Positions 26,153 to 37,293 of a stretch of DNA of 64,000 nt are shown here, in pieces (positions within the stretch are counted from its first letter, which is position 1; each line of letters opens with the position of its first letter). The notes under the pieces are model-generated. The model did not search any database. It saw only the letters and a program-made list of their open reading frames with translations, and had not been told where the DNA came from. This DNA comes from Kiloniellaceae bacterium (lineage in GTDB: Bacteria > Pseudomonadota > Alphaproteobacteria > Kiloniellales > J153): contig JAJFGL010000002.1 of NCBI GenBank assembly GCA_021776135.1, positions 1 to 64,000 on the forward strand, read 5' to 3'. A program made the position numbers and the translations under genes.

Positions 26153-26156
<4 letters not shown>
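25677..26156 (-). CDS. ogt: Methylated-DNA--protein-cysteine S-methyltransferase
   Basis: Suicide DNA repair protein that removes methyl groups from O6-methylguanine. The 159-residue protein has the acceptor Cys125 in IPCHRV, the helix-turn-helix FQKSVCGAILEIPFGETRTYGDLA and the GNPIAI lead-in. There is no Ada N-terminal domain. The start overlaps the stop of the upstream DUF255 gene as ATGA. Confidence 0.95.
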
Positions 26157-28222
<2,066 letters not shown>

Positions 28223-28348
28223 GAAGAAGTTACGGTCCCTAGACGAAAGGCGCGCGGGTGCGCGGATAAGTGACGGACTTGAATAATTGCTCTATATGGG
28301 GGCTGGGGCGCGCGCCGCTCAACCTATAAATCACCGAGGTGCCTGACC

Positions 28349-28618
28349 ATGAAAATCACCATCGACGTCGACTGCACGCCGGAGGAGGCGCGTCACTTTC
28401 TTGGCCTGCCCGATGTTGCCCCCATGCAGGACGAGATGATGGCCGAATTGGGCCGGCGCTTGAAATCCAACCTGGCGTCCATGGATCCCGAGATTCTGAT
28501 GAAAACCTGGCTGCCAGCCGGTTTGCAGGGCCTGGAGAGCGCCCAGAAAATGTTTTGGTCCCAGATGGGCCAGGCGGCGGCCCGGGCGGGTAAGCCCGAC
28601 AAGGGGGGTGGGGCATAG
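28349..28618 (+). CDS. DUF6489 family small protein
   Basis: An 89-residue protein starting MKITIDVDCTPEEARHFLGLPDV, the hallmark of the short alphaproteobacterial family DUF6489. It is helical with no membrane segment or cysteine cluster; the single Cys is at position 9. Two bases separate its stop from the GTG of the next gene. The function is unknown. Confidence 0.82.
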   Translation: MKITIDVDCTPEEARHFLGLPDVAPMQDEMMAELGRRLKSNLASMDPEILMKTWLPAGLQGLESAQKMFWSQMGQAAARAGKPDKGGGA

Positions 28619-28620
28619 CG

Positions 28621-29010
28621 GTGATTGAAGAGCAAAGTAATAACAACCAAGGGAAACCCCTGGACCCGAAAAGCTATTATCGCTGCCATGTGTTTTGCTG
28701 CACCAACGAGAGGCCGGCGGGACATCCGCGCGGTTGCTGCAAGGAAAAGGGGAGTGAGCGCTTGCGCAATTATATGAAGGCGCGGGCCAAGGAATTGGGT
28801 TTAGGGGATGTCCGGATCAATACCGCCGGCTGTCTCGACCGCTGCGAACTGGGTCCAACCTTGGTGATTTATCCCGAAGGGGTTTGGTACCGGGCCGAAA
28901 CGAAACAGGACGTGGATGAGATATTAGAAACTCACGTCAAGGAAGGCAGCCGGGTGCGGCGTTTGATCTTGCGGCCCGAAGACGACCCGCCCCGCACCGC
29001 AAAAACGTGA
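28621..29010 (+). CDS. (2Fe-2S) thioredoxin-like ferredoxin domain protein
   Basis: A 129-residue protein with the cysteine pattern of thioredoxin-like ferredoxins: HVFCCTNERPAGHPRGCC (Cys26-27, 39-40) and TAGCLDRCELGPTLVIYPEGVWY (Cys71, 75), as in the NuoE/HoxE C-terminal domain and Aquifex-type ferredoxin. It starts with GTG at 28621, just after the DUF6489 stop. It is a probable electron carrier with unknown partners. Confidence 0.87.
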   Translation: MIEEQSNNNQGKPLDPKSYYRCHVFCCTNERPAGHPRGCCKEKGSERLRNYMKARAKELGLGDVRINTAGCLDRCELGPTLVIYPEGVWYRAETKQDVDEILETHVKEGSRVRRLILRPEDDPPRTAKT

Positions 29011-29134
29011 TCGTTACGATAGTGAAATGATATTTCGGGACGGGCATTTCTAAATTATTATAAACGTTCCGGAAGTGGAACGGCATGAAATATGCGTGTA
29101 CATACGGATCTTGCTGGCGAGAGAGCGTCCCAGA

Positions 29135-30481
29135 ATGACCGACACCGTCTTTGCCCTGTCGAGCGCGCCGGGGCGCGCGGGCGTGGCGGTGGTGCGGATC
29201 AGCGGGCCGCGCGCCGGCGCGGCGCTGGAGGCGCTTGCCGGGGACTTGCCTGCGCCGCGCCGCGCCAGCCTGGCCATATTGCGCGATCCGGGAAGCGGCG
29301 CCGCCCTCGACCGCGCCTTGATCCTGTGGTTTCCGGAACCGGCCAGCGCCACCGGTGAGAATGTCGCCGAGTTGCACCTCCATGGCGGCCGGGCGGTGGT
29401 CGCGGGCGCCGTCGAGGCCTTGGGCGCCCTGCCGGGTTTGCGGCCGGCGGAGGCGGGGGAGTTCACGCGCCGCGCCTTCGAGAACGGCAAGCTCGATCTG
29501 GGCGAGGTCGAGGGCCTGGCGGACCTGATCGAGGCCGAGACCGAGGCCCAGCGCCGCCAGGCCCTGGCCCAGATGGATGGCGCCTTGTCGCGGCGGGCGG
29601 AGGCTTGGCGCGGGCGTCTGGTCAAGGCGCTGGCGCACCTGGAGGCGGCGATCGACTTCACCGAGGAAGAGCTGCCGGATAATCTGGAGGCTGGCGTCAG
29701 AACCGAGCTTGACGTTCTGCGAGGCGAGATTCTGGCTAGCCTGGACGACGGCGGCCGGGGCGAGCGTCTGCGCGCGGGTCTCAAGGTCGTTATCATCGGC
29801 CCACCTAACGCCGGAAAGTCCAGTTTAATCAATGCCTTGGCGAAACGTGACGTGGCCATAGTCTCCGAACGCGCCGGCACCACCCGCGACGTGATCGAGG
29901 TTCACCTGGATCTCGGCGGCTATCCCGTGACTCTGTCCGATACCGCCGGCCTGCGCGATGCGCGGCGGGATGGGGCGCGTGAGGAGATCGAAGCCGAGGG
30001 TATCCGGCGGGCGGTGTCGCACGCGGCGGCGGCGGATCTGAAACTGGCCGTGTTCGATATCCGCCATGCCGGCAACCCGGATTCCGCCACCCTGGCGCTT
30101 CTGGACCGCGACAGCCTGGTGGTTCTCAACAAGGCGGATCTTGGCTCCGTACCCGAGGATACCCTGATCGCCGGCCATGAGGCTAACATCCTCTCTCTCG
30201 AGACTGGGGCGGGTCTGGCGGCCCTTATCGAGCGTCTGAAAGAGCATGCGGCGCGGCGCTTTGGGCAAGGGGACCAGGCCCCGGCCATTACCAGGGCCCG
30301 GCACCGCGCCGCCTTCACGGAAGCGGCCGCGGCCCTGGAGCGAAGTTTCAAGGCCCCGGCCTTGGAATTAACGGCGGAGGAGCTCCGCTTGGCGGGCAGG
30401 GCCCTGGGGCGGATTGCCGGGCGGGTCGAGACGGAAGAGGTGCTCGGAGCGATATTCCATGATTTCTGCATCGGGAAATAG
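29135..30481 (+). CDS. mnmE: tRNA uridine-5-carboxymethylaminomethyl(34) synthesis GTPase MnmE
   Basis: Partner of MnmG in wobble-uridine modification. The 448-residue protein has a tetrahydrofolate-binding N-terminal domain (TVFALSSAPGRAGVAVVRISG), a G domain with GPPNAGKSSL, DTAGLRD and NKAD, and the C-terminal catalytic CIGK (Cys445). The ATG at 29135 is the family start. It opens the mnmE-mnmG-rsmG-parA-parB cluster. Confidence 0.97.
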   Translation: MTDTVFALSSAPGRAGVAVVRISGPRAGAALEALAGDLPAPRRASLAILRDPGSGAALDRALILWFPEPASATGENVAELHLHGGRAVVAGAVEALGALPGLRPAEAGEFTRRAFENGKLDLGEVEGLADLIEAETEAQRRQALAQMDGALSRRAEAWRGRLVKALAHLEAAIDFTEEELPDNLEAGVRTELDVLRGEILASLDDGGRGERLRAGLKVVIIGPPNAGKSSLINALAKRDVAIVSERAGTTRDVIEVHLDLGGYPVTLSDTAGLRDARRDGAREEIEAEGIRRAVSHAAAADLKLAVFDIRHAGNPDSATLALLDRDSLVVLNKADLGSVPEDTLIAGHEANILSLETGAGLAALIERLKEHAARRFGQGDQAPAITRARHRAAFTEAAAALERSFKAPALELTAEELRLAGRALGRIAGRVETEEVLGAIFHDFCIGK

Positions 30482-30488
30482 GGGTAAG

Positions 30489-30504
30489 TGTTTCACGTGA
30501 AACA
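30489..30504. other. parS: parS centromere site, intergenic
   Basis: TGTTTCACGTGAAACA is a perfect 16-bp palindrome identical to the consensus ParB-binding site. It lies 7 bases after the mnmE stop and 70 bp before mnmG, within 4 kb of parAB. A second identical site is at 32521-32536. Confidence 0.95.
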
Positions 30505-30574
30505 ATTTGAATTTCCGGTTCCGGCCAGGCGGTCAAGGTTTGACTCGGGACCGGCGGCTTTTTAGGTTTCAGCC

Positions 30575-32458
30575 ATGACTTCTTGGGACGTGATTGTTAT
30601 CGGCGGCGGGCACGCGGGCTGCGAGGCGGCGGCGGCGGCGGCGCGCCTGGGCGCCCAAACCCTGCTCTTGACCCACAAGCTTGAAACCATCGGGGTCATG
30701 TCCTGCAATCCCGCCATCGGGGGCCTGGGAAAGGGCCATCTGGTGCGGGAAATCGACGCTTTGGACGGGATCATGGGGCGGGCCATCGACCGTGCCGGAA
30801 TCCAGTTCCGGGTTCTGAACCGGAGCAAGGGACCGGCGGTGCGCGGCCCCAGAGCGCAAGCCGACCGGGAGCTTTACCGCCAGGCCGTCCAGGCCTTGTT
30901 GAGCGAACAACCGAACTTGTCTGTTCGGCCGTGTTCGGTCGAAGATCTGTATCTTGACCGCCATGGGCGCTGCGCCGGGGTGGTGACGGGAACGGGCGGC
31001 CGCCTGGCCGCCGGGGCCGTGGTCCTGACCGCCGGGACTTTCCTGCGTGGGGTCATTCACATCGGCGGGGAGACCCAGGCCGCCGGCCGGGCCGGGGATG
31101 CTCCGGCCCTGGGCCTGTCCCGGACCCTGGAATCCTTGGGCTTCGCTCTTGGCCGCCTCAAGACCGGAACCCCGCCGCGCCTGGACGGCCGGACCATCGA
31201 TTACGGCGGACTTCAGATTCAGCCGGGCGACGATATCCCGGAACCTTTTTCCATGCTGACCCAAAGTATCGAGGTGCCCCAGGTACCCTGCCACATCACC
31301 CACACCACGCCGGAAGGGCATGAGCTGGTCCGGCGGAACCTGCACCGGGCACCCATATACAGCGGCCAAATCGAGAGCACGGGACCACGCTATTGCCCCT
31401 CCATAGAGGATAAGGTGGTGCGGTTCGGTGACCGGGACCGGCACCAGATATTCCTGGAGCCGGAAGGCCTGGAGGATCCGACCGTCTATCCCAACGGTAT
31501 CTCGACAAGCCTGCCGCGCGCGGTTCAGGCCGAGTTTCTCAAGACCATTCCGGGACTCGAAAAGGCGGTCATGCTGCGCCCCGGTTACGCGATCGAATAC
31601 GACCACGTGGATCCAAGGGAGCTGACCCCAGAGCTGGAGACCCGGCGCGCGCCGGGGCTTTATTTGGCCGGCCAGATCAACGGCACCACCGGTTACGAAG
31701 AGGCCGGCGCCCAGGGCTTGATCGCCGGCGTCAATGCGGCGCTTGGCGCCGGGCGCCGGGGCGCGGGCGGCCACGAGATGCCGGGCCGGTCCTTGGTGCC
31801 GGACCGGGCTCAGGCCTATCTGGGCGTCATGATCGACGACTTAGTCACCCGCGGGATCCTAGAGCCCTACCGCATGTTCACCTCCCGGGCCGAATACCGC
31901 TTACGCCTGCGCGCCGACAATGCCGATCAGCGCTTGACCGGGCTCGGAATGGAACTCGGTTGCGTCGGCGCGCGGAGGGCGGCGCATTTCAAGGCCAAGC
32001 TTGCGAACCTGGCGGACTTGCGCACCCGGCTAGAGGCCCTGCGGGCGCCGCAAGACCGGCTCGCGCGCCACGGTATCGCGGGTCGCCGGGACGGGGCCCG
32101 GCGCACGGCGCTCGATCTCTTGCGTATTCCAGGCGTCGATATTGCCCGGCTGGCGGAGATTTGGCCGGACCTCAAGAGTGTGCGGCCGGGCCTGGCGGCC
32201 CTGATCGAAGCGGAGGTCTTGTACCAAGGCTATCTGGAGCGGCAAGACGCCGACATTCGCGCCTACCGCCGGGATGAAGCGCTGCACCTGCCGGCGGTTC
32301 TGGACTACGCCCATGTAGGCGGTCTGTCGAGCGAGGCGCGCCAGGCCCTGACCGCCGCCCGCCCCGCGACCCTGGGCTCGGCCTCGCGCCTGCCGGGGGT
32401 CACGCCCGCGGCTCTGGTGGCGCTTCTGCGCCATGTGAAACGAGGCCGCGCGGCTTAA
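30575..32458 (+). CDS. mnmG: tRNA uridine-5-carboxymethylaminomethyl(34) synthesis enzyme MnmG
   Basis: FAD-dependent enzyme (GidA) that works with MnmE on U34 of tRNAs. The 627-residue protein has the N-terminal dinucleotide fold [14 protein letters not shown], the signatures GPRAQADR(ELY) and [13 protein letters not shown]-like [11 protein letters not shown], and [21 protein letters not shown]. It continues the ori-proximal cluster. Confidence 0.97.
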   Translation: MTSWDVIVIGGGHAGCEAAAAAARLGAQTLLLTHKLETIGVMSCNPAIGGLGKGHLVREIDALDGIMGRAIDRAGIQFRVLNRSKGPAVRGPRAQADRELYRQAVQALLSEQPNLSVRPCSVEDLYLDRHGRCAGVVTGTGGRLAAGAVVLTAGTFLRGVIHIGGETQAAGRAGDAPALGLSRTLESLGFALGRLKTGTPPRLDGRTIDYGGLQIQPGDDIPEPFSMLTQSIEVPQVPCHITHTTPEGHELVRRNLHRAPIYSGQIESTGPRYCPSIEDKVVRFGDRDRHQIFLEPEGLEDPTVYPNGISTSLPRAVQAEFLKTIPGLEKAVMLRPGYAIEYDHVDPRELTPELETRRAPGLYLAGQINGTTGYEEAGAQGLIAGVNAALGAGRRGAGGHEMPGRSLVPDRAQAYLGVMIDDLVTRGILEPYRMFTSRAEYRLRLRADNADQRLTGLGMELGCVGARRAAHFKAKLANLADLRTRLEALRAPQDRLARHGIAGRRDGARRTALDLLRIPGVDIARLAEIWPDLKSVRPGLAALIEAEVLYQGYLERQDADIRAYRRDEALHLPAVLDYAHVGGLSSEARQALTAARPATLGSASRLPGVTPAALVALLRHVKRGRAA

Positions 32459-32479
32459 GGTCTTTCAGGTGGGGGGAAC

Positions 32480-33178
32480 ATGGCGTCCTACGGTCCCGAG
32501 GCGTTCCAAAAAGACCTCAATGTTTCACGTGAAACAATGGCGCGGCTTGAGCGCTATGCCGCCTTGCTGGAAAAGTGGTCCAAGGCCATCAACCTGGTCA
32601 GCCCGGCCAGCTTGCCGGAACTCTGGCGCCGCCACATGCTGGACTCGGCGCAGCTTCTAGCGCTGCTTCCCCCGCCACCGGACGGGCGGCCCAGAATCCT
32701 GCTCGATCTGGGCAGCGGCGCCGGATTTCCCGGACTGGTTCTGGCCATCCTCGGGGCCGGCGAAGTGCATCTGGCCGAAGCCGATGGGAAGAAGGCCGCC
32801 TTCCTGCGCGAAGCGGCCCAGATAACGGAAACCCCGGTTGAAATCCACAATCTACGGATCGAGGATATTGGACCTCTCCACTTCGATGTCCTGACCGCCC
32901 GCGCTCTTGCTCCCTTACCCCGCTTGCTGGATTTGATCGCGCCTCTGTTTCCAGGTGAAGCGAACGAACAAACGAACATCCAGGACAGTTCGCCCGGGAA
33001 TGTTCGGCAAGGCAGGGAACCGGTGGCGCTTTTGCTAAAAGGCAGGAACGCGGATCGAGAATTGACCGACGCCGGCGAAAAGTGGATGATGCGTGCGCAG
33101 GCCATTCCAAGCCGAAGCGACCCCCAGGGCCGGATTCTCCGGATCACGGGCCTCGCAAGGAACAGGCAAAACTCGTGA
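32480..33178 (+). CDS. rsmG: 16S rRNA (guanine(527)-N7)-methyltransferase RsmG
   Basis: Methylates G527 of 16S rRNA. The 232-residue protein has the Rossmann motif LLDLGSGAGFPGLVLA and WRRHMLDSAQL. A perfect parS site lies inside the coding sequence at 32521-32536 and encodes VSRET (residues 15-19) in the N-terminal helix; the same peptide-encoding parS is known from other RsmG proteins. A stretch near 163-190 (GEANEQTNIQDSSPGNVRQG) is an extra, more AT-rich insertion before the final strand. The stop overlaps the parA start as GTGA. Confidence 0.95.
   Translation: MASYGPEAFQKDLNVSRETMARLERYAALLEKWSKAINLVSPASLPELWRRHMLDSAQLLALLPPPPDGRPRILLDLGSGAGFPGLVLAILGAGEVHLAEADGKKAAFLREAAQITETPVEIHNLRIEDIGPLHFDVLTARALAPLPRLLDLIAPLFPGEANEQTNIQDSSPGNVRQGREPVALLLKGRNADRELTDAGEKWMMRAQAIPSRSDPQGRILRITGLARNRQNS
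32521..32536. other. parS: parS centromere site inside rsmG
   Basis: TGTTTCACGTGAAACA, a perfect ParB-binding palindrome, lies within the rsmG reading frame and is translated as part of NVSRETM. It is 640 bp upstream of parA and identical to the site at 30489. Confidence 0.95.
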
Positions 33179-34026
33179 ACAACGAAGAAATTCAACGACT
33201 TAGGTCGGAACCTTTCGAACCGGACCCGCGCCACGGCCGAATCCTCGCCATAGCCAACCAAAAGGGCGGTGTCGGTAAGACGACCACGACCGTCAACCTC
33301 GCGACCGCCCTGGCGGCCTGCGGGAAAAAGATTTTGGTCGTCGATCTCGATCCCCAGGGCAACGCGAGTACCGGCCTGGGCATACGGGAGGAGCGGCGAA
33401 GGCACAATATTTATAACGTCATCGTTGGCGGCAGGCCCCTTGACGAGGCGATCTTGGAAAGCGATGTTCCCGGTATGTTCGTGACGCCTTCCGACGTCGA
33501 GCTATCCGGCGCCGAGTTAGAGCTGATCGACCTGCCGGAGCGCGAACGCCGCTTACGCAACGCCCTGGCGGACTCGGCCCTGAATTTCGATTTCGTTTTG
33601 ATCGATTGCCCGCCGGCCTTGGGGTTGCTGACCCTGAATGCCTTGGTTGCCGCCGATGCGGTCCTGGTTCCCCTGCAGGCCGAGTTCTATGCTCTGGAAG
33701 GCCTATCCCATCTCATCCGCACCATCAAGCGTATCAAACGCGCCTTGAATCCGGCCTTGGAATTACAAGGCATCGTGCTGACCATGTACGACCGGCGCAA
33801 TAACCTGTGCGAACAAGTGGCGCAGGACGTGCGCGCCCATATGGGCGAGGCGGTTTACGACACCGTCATCCCGCGCAATGTCCGGGTTTCCGAAGCGCCC
33901 TCTCATGGCAAGCCGGTTTTGATCTACGACATGAACTGCGCCGGTTCCCAGGCCTATATCCGCCTGGCCAGGGAGGTGCTGCGCCGGGAGCGGGCGCGCG
34001 GGCCGGTTCCGGCCCTGGCTTCCTAA
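33175..34026 (+). CDS. parA: Chromosome partitioning ATPase ParA
   Basis: ATPase that forms the nucleoid gradient pulling ParB-parS complexes apart. The 283-residue protein has the deviant Walker A KGGVGKTTT (residues 30-38), ParA motif DLDPQGNAST and Walker B FVLIDCPPALG. The start is GTG at 33175, overlapping the rsmG stop (GTGA). A longer frame reaches back into rsmG but lacks family similarity. Confidence 0.97.
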   Translation: MNNEEIQRLRSEPFEPDPRHGRILAIANQKGGVGKTTTTVNLATALAACGKKILVVDLDPQGNASTGLGIREERRRHNIYNVIVGGRPLDEAILESDVPGMFVTPSDVELSGAELELIDLPERERRLRNALADSALNFDFVLIDCPPALGLLTLNALVAADAVLVPLQAEFYALEGLSHLIRTIKRIKRALNPALELQGIVLTMYDRRNNLCEQVAQDVRAHMGEAVYDTVIPRNVRVSEAPSHGKPVLIYDMNCAGSQAYIRLAREVLRRERARGPVPALAS

Positions 34027-34041
34027 GGCCGGCCCCGGCCC

Positions 34042-34971
34042 ATGGTCTCCAGCGACGAAGCCGGCAAGCCCGGCGATGCCCCCAAGGGCCGCGGCCTGGG
34101 CCGCGGCTTGGCGGCCTTGTTCGGCGAGGAGACCGAGGACTATCAATCGCTCGATAAGCTTCGCTCGGGTAAGAGCGTGCCCATCGAACAGGTCCATCCA
34201 AACGCCAAGCAGCCCCGGCAGTCCTTCGATAAGGAGGCCCTGGAAGCCCTGGCCGAGTCGATCCGCGCCAGCGGCATTCTGCAGCCGGTTCTGGTCCGGC
34301 GCCACCCGGAGCGGCCGAGCGATTACGAGATCGTGGCCGGGGAGCGCCGTTGGCGCGCCGCCCAGCTGGCCCGGCTTCACGAGATTCCGGTGGTCATCCG
34401 CGAGCTATCGGACGCGCAGGCCCTGGAACTGGCCTTGGTGGAAAACGTTCAGCGTCAGGATCTTTCGCCGATCGAGGAAGCGGCCGGCTACCAGCGCCTG
34501 ATCGAAGAATACCGGCACACCCAGGACGCTTTGTCGAAGGTCATCGGCAAAAGCCGCAGTCACATCGCCAATACCCTGCGCCTCTTGAAGCTGCCCGAAT
34601 CGGTTCGCGCCTTACTGGGGGAAGGCAGGCTGAGCGCCGGCCATGCCCGCGCCCTGCTCGGCGCTCAAGACCCGGAAGGCCTGGCAAAGCTGGTGGTCGC
34701 TCGGGACCTGAATGTGCGTCAGACGGAACGCCTGGCTCAGGACAGTCACGATAGCCCGGCGAAAAAGACCCGCAAGGCCAAGGCCGGACCGGCGCCGAAG
34801 GATCCGGATACCCTTGGCCTGGAACGCGATTTGACGACTCTTTTAGGCCTCAAGGTTTCGATCGATTTCGCCGGCGAGTCCGGTTCCCTGACCATCCACT
34901 ACGGCACCCTCGAGCAGCTCGACGATGTGCTGCGGCGTCTGAACCAAACCCCCGGCCCTAAGTCCGCATAG
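34042..34971 (+). CDS. parB: Chromosome partitioning protein ParB
   Basis: CTP-dependent DNA clamp that loads at parS. The 309-residue protein has a basic N-terminal ParA-interacting segment (KGRGLGRGLAALFGE), the CTP-binding motif GERRWRA (100-106), ENVQRQDLSPIEEA, the helix-turn-helix around IGKSRSHIANTLRLLKLP, and a C-terminal dimerisation domain (SGSLTIHYGTLEQLDDVLRRL). It lies 15 bp after parA. The convergent holA stop is 3 bp away. Confidence 0.97.
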   Translation: MVSSDEAGKPGDAPKGRGLGRGLAALFGEETEDYQSLDKLRSGKSVPIEQVHPNAKQPRQSFDKEALEALAESIRASGILQPVLVRRHPERPSDYEIVAGERRWRAAQLARLHEIPVVIRELSDAQALELALVENVQRQDLSPIEEAAGYQRLIEEYRHTQDALSKVIGKSRSHIANTLRLLKLPESVRALLGEGRLSAGHARALLGAQDPEGLAKLVVARDLNVRQTERLAQDSHDSPAKKTRKAKAGPAPKDPDTLGLERDLTTLLGLKVSIDFAGESGSLTIHYGTLEQLDDVLRRLNQTPGPKSA

Positions 34972-34974
34972 CTT

Positions 34975-36030
34975 TTAAGCCCGGCGCCGGCGCCGGCTTG
35001 CGCAGGCCTGGGTAATGGCGGTGAGGGTGTGGGCGCAGAGAAGTTCGCCCGGCGCGCCGCCGCGCTTACAGGCGCGTTCGGTTTCGAGCAGCCCTGCCAA
35101 GGCCCGGCTGAGGATGCGCGGGCTCAAGGCCTGGACCTGGGCGCGAAACCTTGGCGCCAGTTTCCAGAACGGCGGCGGCCGTAATTTTTTCATGGCCGCC
35201 TCCGGGGCCGTGCCCTGGGCGCACAGGCCGGCGACCAGGTGCAGGCGCATGACATGGCGCGCCGCCGCGCGCAGGATCGCGACCGGATTGGCGCCTTCTC
35301 GCAGGCTCCGCGCCAAGGCCCGTTCCATGGCCGGAAGATCGCCGTCGCCAAGGGCATAGGCCAGGTCGTCCATGGACAGGGCGGCGCTGTCGCCGATACA
35401 GGCCTGGGCGTCTTCAAGGGTCACCTGGCCTGGCGCCGGTTCCTGACCGCCCGCGCCCATGTACAGCAGCAATTTATCCAACTCGCGCCGGGTGGTCATG
35501 CGGTCGCCGCCCAGATTGGCGGCTAGATAGGCCAGGGCGTCTGCCGAGGCCTTGAGCCCGGCGGTGCGCAGGGTTTGTCCGGCCAGGTTCGTCAGGGCGC
35601 GCTCGTCGTCCCGGTAACAGGGCACGGCGGCGGCGGCGGCGGATGTCTCGAAGAGCTTGCGCAGGGCCGAACGCGCCGGCAGGTCGCCGGCCTCGGCCAC
35701 CACCAGGGAATCGCCAGGGGTTCCTTCCAGCAGGTTTTTGACCGCCGGGGCCGCGGACTCCTCGGCATCGCGCAGGCGCACGGCCCGCCGCCCGCCGCCG
35801 AAGGCCAGGGCCGCCGCCTCATCTGTCAGGCGCGCCGGGTCCGATTTGATTTCCCCGCTGCTGAGCTCGGCGATGCGGAACGGATCGCCGGGATCGCCAG
35901 CCGCAAAGCTCACCAGGGCGCGCGCCCGCTCGCGCACCAAGCCGCCATCGGGACCATAGAGCAGAATCGCGCGCACCCCCGCCGGCGGGGCTTGCAGAAA
36001 TCGCTCGATATCCCTGGTGGCGATCTTCAT
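34975..36030 (-). CDS. holA: DNA polymerase III delta subunit HolA
   Basis: Clamp-loader subunit that opens the beta ring. The 351-residue protein has the delta-family start ILLYGPDGGLVRERA and the degenerate AAA+ fold; the middle FELLDGEPSL-type section is represented by LGDGDLPAMERALARSLREGANPVAILRAAARHVMRLHL. It is the last gene of the DUF3576-leuS-lptE-lysE-holA series, 6 bp after lysE, and is convergent with parB. Confidence 0.93.
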   Translation of the reverse strand: MKIATRDIERFLQAPPAGVRAILLYGPDGGLVRERARALVSFAAGDPGDPFRIAELSSGEIKSDPARLTDEAAALAFGGGRRAVRLRDAEESAAPAVKNLLEGTPGDSLVVAEAGDLPARSALRKLFETSAAAAAVPCYRDDERALTNLAGQTLRTAGLKASADALAYLAANLGGDRMTTRRELDKLLLYMGAGGQEPAPGQVTLEDAQACIGDSAALSMDDLAYALGDGDLPAMERALARSLREGANPVAILRAAARHVMRLHLVAGLCAQGTAPEAAMKKLRPPPFWKLAPRFRAQVQALSPRILSRALAGLLETERACKRGGAPGELLCAHTLTAITQACASRRRRRA

Positions 36031-36036
36031 AAGGAT

Positions 36037-36660
36037 TCAGGCGCCGCGCCGAATGGCGGCGGTCAGCACGCCGGCGCCAAACAAAAACGATCCTCCAAGA
36101 CGATTGACCGTCCTGAGGGCCGAGGTTGAGCGCAGCCTGCCGCGCAGACCGCCGGCGAAGACCGCATAGAGGAGGGCGTTGATCCCCCCCAAGATCACGA
36201 AGGTCGCCCCGAGAAGCACCAACTGCGGGCCCATGGCCCGGTCCGGCGCGATGAAGTGCGGCAGGAAGGCGACGTAGAAAGCGATCGATTTGGGATTCAA
36301 GGCGGTCACGAACCAGGTTCGCGCGACCATGGTCCGCCGGTCGCCGCCGCTGGGCGTAAGTGTGTCGAGCGGGGCCGCCGGGCTGCGCCACATCTTGATC
36401 CCCAGCCAGATCAGATACATCGCGCCGATCCATTTTAGAATGGCGAAGAGAGTGGCCGAGGCGGCCAAGATCGTGCTCAGACCGATCAAGGATAGGGTCA
36501 CGCTGGTCAAGTCGCCCAGCATGACGCCGGCGACACAGTTCAAGGCCGCGCCCCGACCGCGCGCCAGGGCGTAGGACACGATCAAGATGACCGTCGGCCC
36601 CGGCACCGCCAAGACGGCAATCGTCGCTAAGACAAAAGCAAAATATAACTCAAACGGCAT
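36037..36660 (-). CDS. LysE/RhtB family translocator
   Basis: A 207-residue inner-membrane exporter of amino acids or derivatives with five or six hydrophobic segments. Family motifs are VPGPTVILIVSYALARG near the N-terminus and NPKSIAFYVAFLPHFI in the middle. The ATG at 36660 has GGGGAGG seven bases upstream. It stands between lptE and holA, which are usually adjacent, so it is an addition to a conserved block. The substrate is unknown. Confidence 0.9.
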   Translation of the reverse strand: MPFELYFAFVLATIAVLAVPGPTVILIVSYALARGRGAALNCVAGVMLGDLTSVTLSLIGLSTILAASATLFAILKWIGAMYLIWLGIKMWRSPAAPLDTLTPSGGDRRTMVARTWFVTALNPKSIAFYVAFLPHFIAPDRAMGPQLVLLGATFVILGGINALLYAVFAGGLRGRLRSTSALRTVNRLGGSFLFGAGVLTAAIRRGA

Positions 36661-36753
36661 TGCCCGCCTCCCCTGTCGCGGCACGAAATAGGGCCAAGTC
36701 AACGCCGGCGGCGCGCGCGCCGTCAACCGTCAATCTCGCGTCCGGCTCCGGTT

Positions 36754-37293
36754 TTAGGAACGAGACTTTCCGGCGATGCGGGCGAAGTACACCGCCAGGC
36801 GGTTGCCGATTTCATCGGAAATTTCGCGCAGGGCCCGCTTGCGCGCATCGGATTCCGAAAAGAGAGTCGCGAATTGGCTATCGAGAATATTATAACTGTT
36901 GATGGAACGGCTGCGGCCCTTGAACAGTTCTTGTCCGGTGCCCGTTTCGCTCAAGACGAAATCGGCGAAGACCGTCAAGTTCGACCGGGTCGCCGTTTCG
37001 TCCTTGCGGATGCCCAGGTCCTCGAGGGTTTCCGATATTCGTATCTGGAGATTATAAGTCGGCTCGCGGGGCTGCCCCCGGGGGTTCAGACGATCGCGCA
37101 GCAAATTATGAAGCTGTTGGCCGACCCGGTCGGGCAAGGGTTGAATCCGGACCTGGGCCAAGAGGTCTTGGGTTCTTTGCCCGGAATCGTTACGGCCATA
37201 GAGCGGCTGAAAGCCGCAGGCCGAGACCGCCAGGGCTAGGCAGAGCGCGCCGCCGGCCAGACCGGCACGCCGCAGGGCCTTAAACCACGACAT
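36754..37293 (-). CDS. lptE: LPS assembly lipoprotein LptE
   Basis: Outer-membrane lipoprotein plugging the LptD translocon for lipopolysaccharide. The 179-residue protein has an N-terminal signal with lipobox LAVSAC (Cys26) and then GFQPLYG, the family hallmark. The start overlaps the leuS 3' end by 14 bp, the conserved leuS-lptE-holA arrangement. Confidence 0.93.
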   Translation of the reverse strand: MSWFKALRRAGLAGGALCLALAVSACGFQPLYGRNDSGQRTQDLLAQVRIQPLPDRVGQQLHNLLRDRLNPRGQPREPTYNLQIRISETLEDLGIRKDETATRSNLTVFADFVLSETGTGQELFKGRSRSINSYNILDSQFATLFSESDARKRALREISDEIGNRLAVYFARIAGKSRS

